Origin: Streptomyces agglomeratus
GTDB taxonomy: Bacteria; Actinomycetota; Actinomycetes; Streptomycetales; Streptomycetaceae
NCBI RefSeq assembly: GCF_001746415.1
Contig: NZ_MEHJ01000001.1
Span: 7,446,501 to 7,510,500, forward strand
DNA length: 64,000 nucleotides
Direction of reading: 5' to 3'
The notes beneath the pieces are model-generated. The model saw only the letters and a list, made by a program, of their open reading frames with translations, made no database searches and was not told the origin of the DNA. The position numbers and the translations under genes are program-made. Shown piece by piece: positions 35,137 to 47,200 of the stretch. Numbering within the stretch: position 1 is the first letter of the stretch; every line of letters starts with the position of its first letter.

Positions 35137-38100
35137 TCAGGGCTGCGGCACCCGCGTGCCGGCGCGGGTGCGGCGGCGGAGGGCCGGGACCGGTGGCGGT
35201 GTGGGCGCCGCGGCCAGCAGGGCCGCCAGCGCGGCCGGCGTGGGATGCCGGAACACGTCCCGCAGCGTCAGCTCGCGGCCGAGCTCCGTGCGCACCCGGT
35301 TCAGCAGGCGCACCGCCAGGAGCGAATGCCCGCCCGAACGGAAGAAGTTCGCGTCCGGCGTCACCTCCTTGCCGTCCAGCACCTCGCTGAACAGGTCTAC
35401 CAGCAGTGGCAGCGGACCACCCGGTGCCGGCGGCCGGGGCGGCTGCCCCGATACACCGACGACGGGCACGGCGTACTCGGGCAGCCGGTCCGCCGCCCAG
35501 GACTGCGCGTCGGCCTCCGTGACCCCACCCGTCACCCGCGCCACGAGTCTCCCGTCGACGAGGGCCACTTCGGCGCCCGTGACCCCGGGCTGCGCGGCCA
35601 GCACCTCCCGTACATGCCCGAGGTCCACCCGGTATCCCGCCACGGTCGCGTACGGCCCGTCGCCCGGCCGGGGCGGGCCGCCCGGCAGAGTGCCGATCCG
35701 GGCCGCCGGGTCCGCCGCGAACACCGCCAGGGCGTGTTCGAGGAGCCCCGTGAGCCGCTCGGCGCCGTTCCGCTCGTACAGATCGGTGGCGTACTCCAGC
35801 ACCCCGTCCAGGCCGCCGTGCTCCGCGTTCCCGGTCAGTGCGAAGGTCAGGTCGGCCTTCGCGGTGTGTGCCCCGAACGGCAGCGCCTCACCGGCCAGCG
35901 GGCCGCCCGCCCCGCCCGCGCCGTCCGGCTCCGGGCTGACCCGCAACATCACCTGCGCCAGCGGGTGGTGCGCCGACGACCGGTGCGGGTTGAGGTGCTC
36001 CACGACCAGGTCGAAGGGCACTTCCTGGTGCGCGTACGCGGCCAGGTCCGCCTCCCGGACCCGTACCAGCAGGTCGGCGTAGCACGGGTCGCCCGACGTG
36101 TCCGTGCGCAGGACCAGCGTGTTCACGAAGAACCCGACCAGCCCGTTCAGCGCCTGGTCGTCCCGGCCGGCGACCACCGTGCCCACCGCCAGGTCGGACC
36201 CGGCCCCGCAGCGGGTGAGCACCGCCGCGAGCGCCGCGTGCACCACCATGAACAGGGTGCTGCCGGTGTCCCGTGCGATCCGGTCCAGCCCGTCCCGTAC
36301 GGACGCGGGGACCGTGAACCCGGTGAGCGCGCCCCGCCCGGACGGCACGGGAGGCCGGTGCCGGTCCGTGGGGAGGTCGGTCAGCGGCGGCAGCTCCGCG
36401 AGGGCGCTCTCCCAGAAGCCGAGGCGTGCGTCCTGCCGCCCGGGGCCGAGCAACTCCCGCTGCCAGAGCGTGTAGTCCGCGTACTGCACGGGCAGCGCCT
36501 CCCAGGCGGGAGCGGCGCCGGCGGCCCGCGCCGCGTACGCGGTGCCCAGATCGGCCAGCAGGCAGTCCGTCGACCAGCCGTCGGCGGCGATGTGGTGCAC
36601 CAGCAGGACGAGGGTCTGGCGGCCGGAACCGTCGGACGGCAGGAACAGCCACGCGCGCAGCGGCAGGTCCCGCGCCAGGTCGAAGACATGGCCCGCGGCC
36701 GCGTCCACGGCCGCCGCAAGGTCGGCGGGGAAACCCAGCTCCAACTGGGGGCGGGCCCCGTCGAGGACCACCTGGAACGGCTCCCCGCCCTCGGCCCGGT
36801 ACACCGTGCGCAGCACCTCGTGCCGCTCGGCGACATCGGCCAGCGCGGCGGCGAGGGCGGCCGGGTCCAGCGGCCGGTCCAGCCGTCGCACCATGGCGAT
36901 GTTGTAGGCGGCGGAGGGCCCCTCCAGCTGGTCGGTGAACCACAGCCGGCGCTGGGCGTACGACAGCGGGACCCGCTCGGGCCGGACGGCCGGGCGCAGC
37001 GCCGGCCGGTCCCCGCCGGCGTCCGGGCCCGAGGGCAGCCGGTCGTGCAGCGCCTGCGGAGTGGGGGCGAGGAACAGGTCGCGGACCCCGGCCGCCACGC
37101 CCAGCGCCACGCGGATCCGGTTGACCAGTTTGCTGGCGAGCAGGGAATGCCCGCCGCTACGGAAGAAGTTGTCGTCGGGGCGCACCTCGTCCCGGCCGAG
37201 GATCTCGGCGAAGAGATCGCACAGCAGCCGCACGCGCGGATGCTCCGGCTCCGACGCCGTCCGCCCGGCCCGTTCCCGCTCCGCCGCGCGCTCGGCGGCG
37301 TGCCGCGCAGCGTCGGCGAGCCGCTCCCGGCGGGCGGCGAGAGCGGCCGACTCCGCAGCGGTGAGCAGGCCGAGGGCGCTCAGCGGCCGGCCGGCGTCCG
37401 AGGCGAACGCCGTGAGGGCGCGGGCGTACACGTCAAGGAGCAGCCTTGCCGTGTCCTCGTCGAACACGTCCCGCGCGAAGCCGAGCAGCAGGCGCAGCCC
37501 GCCGTCGGCCTCCTCCTCGCAGTGGAAGCTCAGGTCGAACTTGGCCGCTCCCAGGTCGACCGATCCGGCCTCGGCGGTCAGCGGGCCGAGCCGCGGCCGG
37601 TCCGTGCCGTCCGCCGCCCCGGCGGTCCGTACCGTCAGCATCACCTGGAAGAAGGGGTGCTCGCCGAGGGCCCGCCCGGACGTCCCGGACAGCAGCTCCA
37701 CCAGGACGTCGAACGGCAGGTCCTGGTGGTCGAACGCTGCCAGGTCGAAGTCCCGCCCCCGCTCCACCAGGGCGGCGGCCGTGGGGTCTCCGGACGTGTC
37801 GGCGCGCAGTACCAGGGAGTTGACGAAGCAGCCGACCAGATCGTGCAGGGCCTCGTCGGAGCGCCCCGCGACCGGGGTGCCGATCGCCAGGTCCGCACCC
37901 GAGCCGGCCGCGGACAGCGCGGCGGCGAGGGCGGCCCGGGCCACCATGAACAGGCTCGCCCGCCGGTCACGGGCGAGCGCGGCCAGCCCGCTCCGCGCCC
38001 CGGCGTCCAGCCGGACGGCGACCGTGCCGCCGCGCCCGGTGGGCTCGGCCGGGCGGGGCCGGTCGTACGGCAGGTCGGTTCGCTCGGGCAGCCCGGCCAG

Positions 38101-40434
38101 GGCGGTCCGCCAGTGACCCAGCAGTTCCTGCGGATCGGTGAGCAGGTCCCGCTGCCACAGCGCGTAGTCGGCGTAAGTGAGGGGCAGCGGCTCCCACCCG
38201 GGGGCGCGGCCTCCCAGCCGGGCGGTGTACGCGGCGCCCAGGTCCCGGAGCAGCGGGGACAGGGACCAGCCGTCCACGGCGATGTGGTGGACGAGCAGGA
38301 CCAGGGCGCAGGCGCTGCCGTCAACGGTGGTGAACAGCCGGGCCCGCAGCGGAACCCCGTCCGTCACATCGAGCGGCGTACGGCCGAATTCCTCCACTGC
38401 GGCGTCGAGTTCCGCCGCGTCGGCGCACCGGACGGTCTCCAGCGCGGGACGGAAGTCGTGCGCGATCCGCTGGTACGGCTCCCCGCCCACGTGCGGGTAG
38501 GCGGTGCGCAGGACCGGGTGCCGCCCGGCCAGGTCGGCGAGGGCCGCCGCCAGCGCCCCGGCGTCCGGCACCCCGTCGAGGCGGAGCACCACGGGGGCGT
38601 TGTACGTGGCCGAGGGGCCCTCGATCCGGGCGAGCAGCCACAGCGCCCGCTGCGCCGCCGACAGCGGCAGCCGGTCCGGGCGTTCGGCCGCCGGTACCGC
38701 GCGCGGCGCGGGCCGGGCGGCGGCGCCGCCTCCGGCGCGGGCGGCCTCGGCGATCCGGCGGTGCAGGGCGGCCGGGGTGGGGGCCAGGAACAGGTCCCTG
38801 ATGCCGAGTTCCACGCCCAGGGCGGCCCGGACGCGGTTCACCAGCTTGCCCGCGAGCATCGAATGCCCGCCGGTGCGGAAGAAGTTGTCGTCCGGTCCCG
38901 CGTGGGAACGCCCGAGCACCTCGGCGAAGAGCCCGCACAGGATCTCCTCCCGCGGACCGCTCACGTCCCGGCGGCCGGGGAGTACGGCCGGCGTCGCGGC
39001 GCTCCGCGCTGTGGCCAGCGCCTCCCGCCGGGCCTTCAGCCCGGCCTGCTCCTCGTCGGTGGCCAGCGCGCCGAGCGGCCGGGCGGCGTCCGTGGCGAAG
39101 GCGTCCAGGGCCCGGCTGAACAGGTCCAGCAGCAACCGCGCCGTGGACTCGTCGAACAGGTCGACGGCATAGCCCAGCGCGAGGTCGAGCCCGTCGGGGG
39201 AGCCGTCCGAAGCCGCTTGGCGCTGGGCGCAGAAGAACGTGAGGTCGAACTTGGCCGCCCGCAGGTCGGCCGTGCCCGGCCGCCCGGTGAGGTCCGGCCC
39301 GAGCGGCACCGGGCCCGCGCCCTGCCCGTCGTCCACGGTCAGCATCACCTGGAACAGCGGGTGGTGGCCGAGGGAGCGCTCCGGAGCGAGCCGTTCGACC
39401 AGCAGCTCGAACGGCAGGTCCTGGTGCTCGTACGCGGCCAGGTCCGCCTCCCGCACCCGCTCCAGGAGCGTGGCGGCGCTCGGATCACCGGACAGATCCG
39501 TGCGCAGGGCCAGGGTGTTGACGAAGAACCCGACGAGCTCGTACAGATCCTCCTCGGGCCGGCCGGCCACCGGCGTGCCGATCACCACGTCCGGGCCGGC
39601 GCCGGCCGCCGCGAGCGACGCGGCCAGCGCCGCGCGCACCACCATCGGCAGGCTGGCCCCGTGCTGCCGCCCAAGGGCGAGCAGCGCGCGGTGGGTGGCG
39701 GCCGGGACCCGTGCGGTGAGCGTGGCCCCGCGCCCGGAGGGCTCGGCCGGCCGCGGCCGGTCGGCGGGCAGCGCCGTCACCGCCGGTGCCCCGTCGAGCC
39801 GCCGCCGCCAGTGGTCGAGCTGCTCGGCGGCGAGGCTGTCGGGGTCGTCCGGGTCGCCGAGCAGTTCCCGTTGCCACAGCGCGTAGTCGGCGTACTGGAC
39901 CGGCAGCGGCTCCCAGTCGGGCGCCTGGCCCGCGAGCCGGGCCCGGTAGGCGGTGTCCAGGTCGCGGAGCAGGGGGCGTACGGACCAGCCGTCCGTGGCG
40001 ATGTGGTGGATCAGGAGCACCAGCACGGAACCCGCGTCCCCGTCGGCGTCCGGACCGTCCTGCGAGGTGAACAGGCGCACGCGCAACGGGGCTTCGGTCG
40101 TGACGTCGATCGGCTCCCGGACGAACGCGGCCACCTGTGCGTCGCGCTCGGCGGGTGGGCACCGGACCACCTCGGGCGGGGCGACCGCCCCGGGGGCGCG
40201 GACCTCCTGGCGGGGCTCGGCGTCCGGGCCGGCCGGCAGGACGGTACGCAGTACCTCGTGCCGCTCGGCCAGATCGGCGAGGGCCGCGCCGAGCACCGCC
40301 GGGTCGGGCGTCCCGTCCAGGTGGAGCACCACCGGGGCGTTGTAGGTGGCGGAGGGGCCTTCCAGCCGCCCGAGGAACCACAGGCGGCGCTGGGCGAACG
40401 ACAACGGGGTCACGGTCATGTCCTCAGGCGTCAT
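35137..40434 (-). CDS. NRPS with three C-PCP modules and no adenylation domain
   Basis: A 1765-aa protein with the order C-PCP-C-PCP-C-(A relic)-PCP. The C domains have intact HHxxxDG motifs ([24 protein letters not shown]). All three PCPs keep the Ser in [20 protein letters not shown] and [11 protein letters not shown]. No A3 (TSGSTGxPKG), A5 or A7 motif occurs anywhere. Before PCP3 there is a short relic of an A-domain C-terminal subdomain ([19 protein letters not shown] ... LPEYAVPVV). The carriers must therefore be loaded in trans, most simply by the adjacent A-PCP. The start at 40434 overlaps the A-PCP gene by 11 nt; ATG 40419 is an alternative. Confidence 0.92.
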   Translation of the reverse strand: MTPEDMTVTPLSFAQRRLWFLGRLEGPSATYNAPVVLHLDGTPDPAVLGAALADLAERHEVLRTVLPAGPDAEPRQEVRAPGAVAPPEVVRCPPAERDAQVAAFVREPIDVTTEAPLRVRLFTSQDGPDADGDAGSVLVLLIHHIATDGWSVRPLLRDLDTAYRARLAGQAPDWEPLPVQYADYALWQRELLGDPDDPDSLAAEQLDHWRRRLDGAPAVTALPADRPRPAEPSGRGATLTARVPAATHRALLALGRQHGASLPMVVRAALAASLAAAGAGPDVVIGTPVAGRPEEDLYELVGFFVNTLALRTDLSGDPSAATLLERVREADLAAYEHQDLPFELLVERLAPERSLGHHPLFQVMLTVDDGQGAGPVPLGPDLTGRPGTADLRAAKFDLTFFCAQRQAASDGSPDGLDLALGYAVDLFDESTARLLLDLFSRALDAFATDAARPLGALATDEEQAGLKARREALATARSAATPAVLPGRRDVSGPREEILCGLFAEVLGRSHAGPDDNFFRTGGHSMLAGKLVNRVRAALGVELGIRDLFLAPTPAALHRRIAEAARAGGGAAARPAPRAVPAAERPDRLPLSAAQRALWLLARIEGPSATYNAPVVLRLDGVPDAGALAAALADLAGRHPVLRTAYPHVGGEPYQRIAHDFRPALETVRCADAAELDAAVEEFGRTPLDVTDGVPLRARLFTTVDGSACALVLLVHHIAVDGWSLSPLLRDLGAAYTARLGGRAPGWEPLPLTYADYALWQRDLLTDPQELLGHWRTALAGLPERTDLPYDRPRPAEPTGRGGTVAVRLDAGARSGLAALARDRRASLFMVARAALAAALSAAGSGADLAIGTPVAGRSDEALHDLVGCFVNSLVLRADTSGDPTAAALVERGRDFDLAAFDHQDLPFDVLVELLSGTSGRALGEHPFFQVMLTVRTAGAADGTDRPRLGPLTAEAGSVDLGAAKFDLSFHCEEEADGGLRLLLGFARDVFDEDTARLLLDVYARALTAFASDAGRPLSALGLLTAAESAALAARRERLADAARHAAERAAERERAGRTASEPEHPRVRLLCDLFAEILGRDEVRPDDNFFRSGGHSLLASKLVNRIRVALGVAAGVRDLFLAPTPQALHDRLPSGPDAGGDRPALRPAVRPERVPLSYAQRRLWFTDQLEGPSAAYNIAMVRRLDRPLDPAALAAALADVAERHEVLRTVYRAEGGEPFQVVLDGARPQLELGFPADLAAAVDAAAGHVFDLARDLPLRAWLFLPSDGSGRQTLVLLVHHIAADGWSTDCLLADLGTAYAARAAGAAPAWEALPVQYADYTLWQRELLGPGRQDARLGFWESALAELPPLTDLPTDRHRPPVPSGRGALTGFTVPASVRDGLDRIARDTGSTLFMVVHAALAAVLTRCGAGSDLAVGTVVAGRDDQALNGLVGFFVNTLVLRTDTSGDPCYADLLVRVREADLAAYAHQEVPFDLVVEHLNPHRSSAHHPLAQVMLRVSPEPDGAGGAGGPLAGEALPFGAHTAKADLTFALTGNAEHGGLDGVLEYATDLYERNGAERLTGLLEHALAVFAADPAARIGTLPGGPPRPGDGPYATVAGYRVDLGHVREVLAAQPGVTGAEVALVDGRLVARVTGGVTEADAQSWAADRLPEYAVPVVGVSGQPPRPPAPGGPLPLLVDLFSEVLDGKEVTPDANFFRSGGHSLLAVRLLNRVRTELGRELTLRDVFRHPTPAALAALLAAAPTPPPVPALRRRTRAGTRVPQP

Positions 40435-42283
40435 GGGCTGCGACGAGCCCGTCGATGTGCGCGGCCAGGTCCCGCAGGCGGGGGTTGGCGTAGACGGCCT
40501 TCACCGGCAGGGCCACGCCCAGCTCGGCCCGTACCCGCGAGACCAGCTTGATCGCGAGCAGGGAATGGCCGCCCAGCTTGAAGAAGTTGTCGTCGGGGCC
40601 GACGGAGTCCGCCCGGAGCACCGTGGTCCACACTCCGGCGATCAGCCGTTCCGAGGCGGTCAGACCGTCGTCCTCCCCGGCGGGCTCCGTCGCGGACGCC
40701 GGTGCGGCCGACGGCGGTTCGGGCAGCGCGGACCGGTCCAGCTTGCCGTTGACTGTGGTCGGGAAGCGGTCGAGGGCGACGAAGACGGCGGGCACCATGT
40801 ACGCGGGCAGCGCGGCGGTCAGCAGGTCCTTGAGCGCGGCGCCGGTGACCGGTCCGGTGGCCCGGTAGTAGGCGACGAGGCCGGGGGCCACGTGCAGGTC
40901 GTCGCGCAGTACGACCGCGGCCTCGGCGACCGACTCGTGGGCGGTCAACGCCGCCTCGATCTCGGGGAGTTCGATGCGGAAGCCGCGCAGTTTCACCTGC
41001 CCGTCGGCGCGGCCCAGGTAGTCGAGCCTGCCCTCCGGCAGGACCCGCACCAGGTCGCCGGTGCGGTACATGCGCCCGCCGGGCTCGGCGTCGTGGCCGC
41101 TGTCGGCGGTGAACCGCTCGGCGGTCAGGCCGGGCCGGCGGCGGTAACCACGGCCCACGCGGGGTCCGGCGAGGTACAGCTCACCCGTGCCGTCCGGGCC
41201 GACCGGCTGAAGCCTCTCGTCCAGGACGCGCATCCGCAGGCCCGGAAGTACGGCGCCGATGTGCGGCGCGGCCGGTTCCCCTGCGGGGGTCGCGATCCAG
41301 CCGGCGGAGGCGTCCACGGTGCACTCGGTGGGCCCGTACAGGTTGACCGCGCGGACGGTGCCGGCCGCGGTCAGGTCCGAGATCCTCGACCACAGGGCGG
41401 GGCTGATCGCCTCGCCGCCGATCAGCAGGGTCAGCGGGCGCGGGCCGCCGTCGGTGCTCAGCAGCTCCAGCAGCGGATCGGCATGAGAGGGGGTCAGGTC
41501 CAGGTCGGTCAGGGACCGCTCGTCCACGAGCGCGGCGAGCAGCGCCGGGTCGGCGCGCGTCTCGTCGTCGATCATCACCAGCGTGTCGCCCCGGCAGATG
41601 CGGGTCCACTGCTGCACGGAGGCGTCGAAGGAGGGAGAGGCGTTCCAGCCGACCCGGCCGCCCTCGGTCACGGCGATCCCGGCGTCCTCCAGTTCGGCGA
41701 GCAGCCGGGAGGCGGCCTCCCGGCCGATCTCGACGCCCTTGGGCCGGCCGGTCGACCCCGAGGTGTAGATGACGTACGCCAGCGTGTCCCCGGACACCGG
41801 CACCGGCCGGTACGCGGGCGCGGGACGGTCGTCGACCAGCAGCTCCGCCATGTCGAGGTGCGGGACCCCGGGCAGCAGCGGCGCGCCGTCCGGGCCGCCG
41901 CCCGAGGTGACGACGACGTCGGCGCCGGAGTCCTCGACGAGGTAGCGGCGCCGGTCGGCGGGCAGCTTCGGGTCGACCGGAAGGTAGGCGGCGCCGGCGG
42001 TGAGGGCGCCGATCAGCGCGGACAAGAGGCCCGCACCGCGCGGCAGGCAGAGCGCGACCACGCTCTCCGGGCCGACGCCGTGCGCGGCCAGCCGGCCGGC
42101 GATCCGCATGGCGTCGGCGCGCAGCCCGTCGAAGGTCAGCTCGCGGTCGGCGGCGATCACGGCGGCGCGGTCCCCGGGGACGGCGGCCAGCCGGTCCAGC
42201 AGGTCGGCGGTCACCGGCCGCGACGCGGCGGCGGGCGAGGCGGGGGTCAGGGTGCCGGGGCGCTCGGGCAGTACGGCGGTCAT
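40424..42283 (-). CDS. Free-standing NRPS A-PCP didomain (probable in-trans loader)
   Basis: A 619-aa protein with a complete A domain ([46 protein letters not shown] cut across A6; [17 protein letters not shown]) followed by one PCP ([13 protein letters not shown]). There is no C domain. By alignment to GrsA I read the pocket as D-A-Q-S-L-G-L-V-D-K. This differs at two positions from the Gln code D-A-Q-D-L-G-V-V-D-K known from lichenysin, so Gln or a relative is a reasonable guess. The ATG at 42283 follows GGGAAG; GTG 42295 overlaps the oxygenase stop. It sits between the oxygenase and the A-less NRPS, the order expected for loading, hydroxylation and transfer. Confidence 0.9.
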   Translation of the reverse strand: MTAVLPERPGTLTPASPAAASRPVTADLLDRLAAVPGDRAAVIAADRELTFDGLRADAMRIAGRLAAHGVGPESVVALCLPRGAGLLSALIGALTAGAAYLPVDPKLPADRRRYLVEDSGADVVVTSGGGPDGAPLLPGVPHLDMAELLVDDRPAPAYRPVPVSGDTLAYVIYTSGSTGRPKGVEIGREAASRLLAELEDAGIAVTEGGRVGWNASPSFDASVQQWTRICRGDTLVMIDDETRADPALLAALVDERSLTDLDLTPSHADPLLELLSTDGGPRPLTLLIGGEAISPALWSRISDLTAAGTVRAVNLYGPTECTVDASAGWIATPAGEPAAPHIGAVLPGLRMRVLDERLQPVGPDGTGELYLAGPRVGRGYRRRPGLTAERFTADSGHDAEPGGRMYRTGDLVRVLPEGRLDYLGRADGQVKLRGFRIELPEIEAALTAHESVAEAAVVLRDDLHVAPGLVAYYRATGPVTGAALKDLLTAALPAYMVPAVFVALDRFPTTVNGKLDRSALPEPPSAAPASATEPAGEDDGLTASERLIAGVWTTVLRADSVGPDDNFFKLGGHSLLAIKLVSRVRAELGVALPVKAVYANPRLRDLAAHIDGLVAAHDA

Positions 42284-42291
42284 GGCGGTGG

Positions 42292-43326
42292 TCACTTCCC
42301 GAAGACGGTGGTGGACGGCTGGGTGGCGGGGGAGCAGTCGGCCAGCGCGACCGGCTCGCCCATGGCGACGAGGATCTTCCGGTCGCCCGTGAAGGACTCG
42401 CGCCCGTGGGCGCACAGGAGGTTGTCGACGAGCATGAGGTCGCCCTGCTGCCAGGTCTCCCGGCGCGTCACCCGGTCGTAGACCTCGTTGACCGTGTCGA
42501 CCTCGGCGTCCGTGAGCCGGGTCCCGTCGCCCAGGTAGGTGTTGAAGGGCAGGCCGTCCTCGCCGTACGTGTCGACGAGCACCTCGCGGACGTCCGGGTC
42601 GAGGGTGCGGCTGTTCCAGAACGCGAAGTGGTTGAACCAGACCCGGTCCCCGGTCACCGGGTGCGTCACGATCGCCGACCGGCGCTGCCGGGTGACCAGG
42701 GAGTCGTCGTCCAGCCACTCGTAGCCGATGGTGTTCTCGTCGCAGTACGCCTCGGCGGCAGCCTTGTCGTCGGTGGCGAAGGTCTTGTACCAGGGCAGCC
42801 CGGCCAGTTCGGAGTAGTTGCGTACGAGCAGCCAGCCGGCCTCCTCGAACCGCTCCCGCAGGTCCGCCGGCAGTAGCCGTAGGGCCTCCCGCATGTCGCC
42901 GACGGTCGTCGCCCCGCCCTCCTCGGGGGCGGTCACGCAGCCGAACAGCAGCACTCCGGGGAAGTCCAGGGTGTAACTGTTCTCGTTGTGCAGGCGGATC
43001 GGCTGGGCGGCCGGCAGGTCGGTGGACGAGAACACGCCCTCGCCGAAGTCGGTGCGCGGGGTGGCCTTCTCCTTGTAGCCGGCCCGCTGCTCGATCAGGG
43101 CGTCACGGGCGGTGGCGAAGGCCGCCGCGTCGGCGACCGGCAGTCCGCGCAGCAGCACCGCGCCGGAGCGGTGCAGCTCGGCCTGGATCTCGGCCCGGTG
43201 GGCGGTCAGCCACGCGGCGGCGGCGTCGATGTCGTGGTGGCCCGGGGTGGCCACGACGGCGGGCTTGCCCGGCTCGCGGATCACGGTCAGGCCGGTCAGG
43301 ACGGGGGCATCGGCGAAGGTGGTCAT
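42292..43326 (-). CDS. TauD/SyrP-like Fe(II)/2-oxoglutarate oxygenase
   Basis: A 344-aa TauD/TfdA-family dioxygenase. The iron triad is visible as HxE in RLHNENSYT and the distal His in [12 protein letters not shown], followed by the 2-oxoglutarate-binding Arg region. It resembles SyrP-type enzymes of NRPS clusters, which hydroxylate the beta-carbon of an aminoacyl group held on a carrier protein. Directly upstream of the A-PCP didomain, its likely substrate is that PCP-bound residue. Hydroxylation of a free amino acid cannot be excluded. Confidence 0.88.
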   Translation of the reverse strand: MTTFADAPVLTGLTVIREPGKPAVVATPGHHDIDAAAAWLTAHRAEIQAELHRSGAVLLRGLPVADAAAFATARDALIEQRAGYKEKATPRTDFGEGVFSSTDLPAAQPIRLHNENSYTLDFPGVLLFGCVTAPEEGGATTVGDMREALRLLPADLRERFEEAGWLLVRNYSELAGLPWYKTFATDDKAAAEAYCDENTIGYEWLDDDSLVTRQRRSAIVTHPVTGDRVWFNHFAFWNSRTLDPDVREVLVDTYGEDGLPFNTYLGDGTRLTDAEVDTVNEVYDRVTRRETWQQGDLMLVDNLLCAHGRESFTGDRKILVAMGEPVALADCSPATQPSTTVFGK

Positions 43327-43412
43327 CGCAAGAGTCCTCTGCTGGAGGGAGAAAGGAGCAGGAAAGAGGGGACGGGCGGAAGGCGTACGTACGACGGCAG
43401 CGGTACGCCGGT

Positions 43413-44222
43413 TCAGACGGCGGAGGCCGTGAGGGCCGCCGCGGCGGGCCGCGCGCCGCCGTCCAGTACGGAGCCGAGCAGCGCGAAGAAGCCGGGCAGC
43501 TGCTGCTGGAAGTAGAAGTGGCCGCCGGGCAGGACGTGCGCCGCGAAGCCCGCCTCGGTGATCTCGGCCCACCGGTCCAGCGCCGCCGCCGGCACCACCG
43601 GGTCCGCGTCGCCTCCGATCACCGTCACCGGGCAGTCGACACGGGCCTCCTCGACGGGGCAGCGGTACACGTCGTCGATGGCGAAGTCGGCGCGGATGGA
43701 GGGAATGATGATCTCGCGGAGCTCGGGCTCGTCGAGGATCCCGTCGTCCGTACCGCCCCGCTCCTTGATCGCGGCGACCAGCTGGTCGTCGTCGAGCCGC
43801 TCGGGGTACACGGCGCTGGGGTTCTCCAGGAACGGCGCCCGGCAGGCCGACGCCACCAGGGAGCGCGGCGCCCGCCCCGCCGCGGTGAGCAGCCGTACCA
43901 CCTCGAAGGCGACCAGCGAGCCCATGCTGTGCCCGAGGACCACCAGGTCCTCGCCCAGGTCGGCGGGGAGCGCCGCCGCCACCGGGCCGGCCAGGTCGGC
44001 GATGGTCAGGGGCAGATCCTCGGCGAACCGGGCGCCACGGCCCGGGTACTGCCCGATCAGCAGCCGTACGTCCTGCGGCAGATGGGCCCGCCACTCGGCG
44101 TAGGCGTGTGCGTTGCCGCCCGCGTGCGGCAGCACAAGCAGCGCGGTCCGCTGGGGGCCCTCACCGGGCAGGTCCCAGACGATGTCGTCGGCGTTGGGGA
44201 GGGGGGCGGTCCGGTCGGTCAT
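43413..44222 (-). CDS. Type II thioesterase
   Basis: A 269-aa alpha/beta-hydrolase of the TEII family: LLVLPHAGGNAHAYAEW at the N-terminus, the nucleophile elbow GHSMGS (Ser about residue 99), Asp in GGDADPVV and His in LPGGHFYF. TEII proteins clear misprimed or stalled carrier domains. The ATG overlaps the NRPS stop (ATGA). It is particularly apt in a line where one A domain loads several carriers in trans, since misloading would be more frequent. Confidence 0.92.
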   Translation of the reverse strand: MTDRTAPLPNADDIVWDLPGEGPQRTALLVLPHAGGNAHAYAEWRAHLPQDVRLLIGQYPGRGARFAEDLPLTIADLAGPVAAALPADLGEDLVVLGHSMGSLVAFEVVRLLTAAGRAPRSLVASACRAPFLENPSAVYPERLDDDQLVAAIKERGGTDDGILDEPELREIIIPSIRADFAIDDVYRCPVEEARVDCPVTVIGGDADPVVPAAALDRWAEITEAGFAAHVLPGGHFYFQQQLPGFFALLGSVLDGGARPAAAALTASAV

Positions 44223-47200
44223 GAGGTGATCCGTTCCTGGTCGGTGCGCCGGCGCAGGGTGGGCCTGGCGCGGCGCGGCTCGGGGGTGGTGGCGGCCCGC
44301 GCGGACCAGGCGTCGAGGTGCGCGGCCAGCTGGGCGGGCGTGGGGTGACGGAATACGTCGCGAAGGGTGAGGCTCAGATTCAGGGCGGAGCACAGGCGGT
44401 TGGTGAGCCGGGCGGCGAGCAGCGAATGCCCGCCGAGGTCGAAGAAGTTGTCGTCGATCGAGACCGCGGAGGACAGCCCCAGCGCCTCGGTGAAGGCGTC
44501 GCACAGGGTCCGCTCCAGGGCGGTGCGCGGTGCGCGGCCTCCGGTGCCCGGACCGGCGTGCGGCACCGGCAGCGCCCGCTTGTCGATCTTGCCGTTGGCG
44601 GTGAGCGGCAGCCGGTCCAGCAGGACGACGAACGCGGGCACCATGTGGTCGGGAAGCAGGGTCCGCAGCCACAGCCGGATCTCCGATGGGGAGGGCCGCC
44701 CGGTCTCGGCGGGGACCGCGTACGCGGTCAGCTGCGCGATGCCGTGGTGGTCCGGGTGCGTGGCCACGGTGGCTTGTGCGAGGTGGGGGTGGGTGGTGAG
44801 GAGGGTTTCGATTTCGGTGGGTTCGATGCGGAAGCCGCGGATTTTGATCTGGGTGTCGGTGCGGCCGGTGTAGTGGAGGTTTCCGTGGGTGTCGTAGTGG
44901 GCTTGGTCGCCGGTGCGGTAGAGGCGGGTGCCGGGGGGTCCGTAGGGGTGGGGGATGAAGCGGGTGGCGGTGGTGGTGGGTTGGGTGAGGTAGCCGTGGG
45001 CGATTCCGTGTCCGGCGAGGTAGAGCTCGCCTGTGGTGCCGGGGGGTACGGGGCGCAGGTGGTCGTCCAGTACGTAGGCGTACTTGTTGGCCAGCGGACC
45101 GCCGATCGGCACCGAGGGGAGCGCGGGTGCCGCCGGGTCCAGGGTGTACGTCGTCGTGAAGCCCATCGACTCGGCCGGCCCGTAGCCGTTGACGATGGTC
45201 AGGTCCGGACGGCGCTCGTGCAGCCGCCGGGTGTGCGTCGGTGAGGCGGGTTCGCCGCCGGTGTGGACGGTGTGGGTGGTGGTGAAGGTGTCGGGGTGTT
45301 CGTCGGTGAGGTAGTTGAAGAGGCTGGAGGAGAGTTGGAGCATTGTGACGTGGTGTTGTTGGGCGAGGTCGGCGATGAGTGCGGGTTCGGGTCGTTGGCC
45401 GGGTTGCAGGACGGTGGTGCCGCCGTGGAGGAGTGCGCCCAGAATTCGAGGCTGAAGGCGTCCCAGGAGACGGGGGAGCACTGGAGGAAGACTTCGCCGG
45501 GTCCGAAGGCGCAGTGGGTCTGCGCGGTGAGGGTGGAGGCGAGGTTGCGGTGGGAGGAGAGGATGCCCTTGGGACGTCCGGTCGAGCCCGACGTGAACAT
45601 CACGCATGCCACGTCGTCGGGCCCTGTACGTACGCCGAGATCCGTGTCCGGCAGCGCGGACATGTCAGTCCCGTCCAGGGCAACCACCGCCCACGGCCCG
45701 TTCAGCCGACCGGTCTGACCGGCCGAGGTGATGAGGGCGGTGATGCCGGCGTCGGCGGCGGTGTTCGTGAGTCGCTCGTCGGGGAACTCCGGGTCGAGCA
45801 GGGCGTATCCGGCGCCGCACTTGAGGACCGCGAGGATGGTGACGGCGAGTTCCGTCGACCGGTCCAAGAGGACGCCCGCGAGGTCGCCGCGCCCCAGTCC
45901 GGTCGTGTCCCGCAGGTGGTGCGCGAGCCGGTTGGCGCGGGCGTCCAGCTCCCCGTACGAGAGCCGCTCCTGGCCGAAGACGACGGCGGTGGACTGCGGA
46001 CGCAGCCGCGCCTGCTCCTCGAAACGCCCGGTCAGCGACCGGTCGTCCACCGGCACCGCAGTGCCCGCCCACTCGCCCAGAATCCGCTCAAGGTCCTGGT
46101 CGGCCATCGGTCGCAGCTCGGACAGCCGCAGGTGCGGGGCCGACACGGCCTGCTCCAGGGTCCGGCGGAACATCGCGGCCATCCGCTCCACGGTCTCCCG
46201 CTCGAAGACGTCCGCGCTGTAGAGCACGGTGCCGGTCAGCCCGTCCGCACCGGGCCCGCCGTCGGCCGCCCCGGTGTGCAGCAGGAACTCCAGGTCGAAC
46301 TTGACGGCCCCGGTCACCACCGGCCTGGCCGCGCCCGCCCGCACCCCGGCGAACTCCGGGCCGGGCGGCGGGCCGCTCTCCACCGCCAGGCACACCTGGA
46401 ACAGCGGATGCCTGGCCAGTGAGCGCGCTGGGTTGACGGCTTCCAGTACGATGTCGAAGGGCGCGTCCTGGTGGGCGAACGCGTCGAGGTCCGTGGCCCG
46501 TACTCGGCGCAGCAGCTCGCGGAACTCCGGATCGCCCGAGGTGTCCGTGCGCAGGACCAGCGTGTTGACGAAGAACCCCACCAGCCCGGCCAGGCTCTCT
46601 TCCGACCGTCCCGCCACGGGCGAGCCCAACGGAATGTCGGTGCCCGCGCCGAGCCGGGTCAGCGTGGCCGCCAGGGCGGCCTGCACCACCATGAACGGCG
46701 TGCAGCGTTCGGCCCGAGCCAACTCCCGCACAAGCGCGCCGAGTTCCGGACCATAGTCCACCTCCACGGCCCCGCCCCGAAGCCCTGCCACCGGCGGCCG
46801 AGGCCGGTCGTGCACCAGCCCCAGCTCCTCCGGAAGCCCCGCCAACGCCTGCCGCCAGTACTCCAGCTGCTCGTCCAGCACCGGCCCGGACAGTGCGGAC
46901 CGCTGCCACAGCGCGTGGTCGGCGTACGTCAGGGGCAGCGGTGACCAGCCGGGACGGCGGCCCGCCCGCCGCGCCGCGTATGCCTCGGAGAGGTCCGCGA
47001 ACAGGGGGCGTAGCGACTGCCCGTCCGTGGCGATGTGGTGGAGCAGCACCAGCAGCACAGCCGACTCCGGGCCTGTGCGCAGCAGAGTCACCCGCAGCGG
47101 CGGCTCGGCCGCGAGGTCGAAGACGTGCCGGGCTGCCCGCTTCAGCTCGTCCTCCACCGCCTCGGGAGTCACGTCCCGGACCGTGAAGAACACCTCGTCC

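Noticed and set aside
31642..40551. Very long + strand frames (1065 and 1768 codons) opposite the NRPS genes
   Set aside because: Antisense shadows; the - strand frames carry all NRPS motifs.
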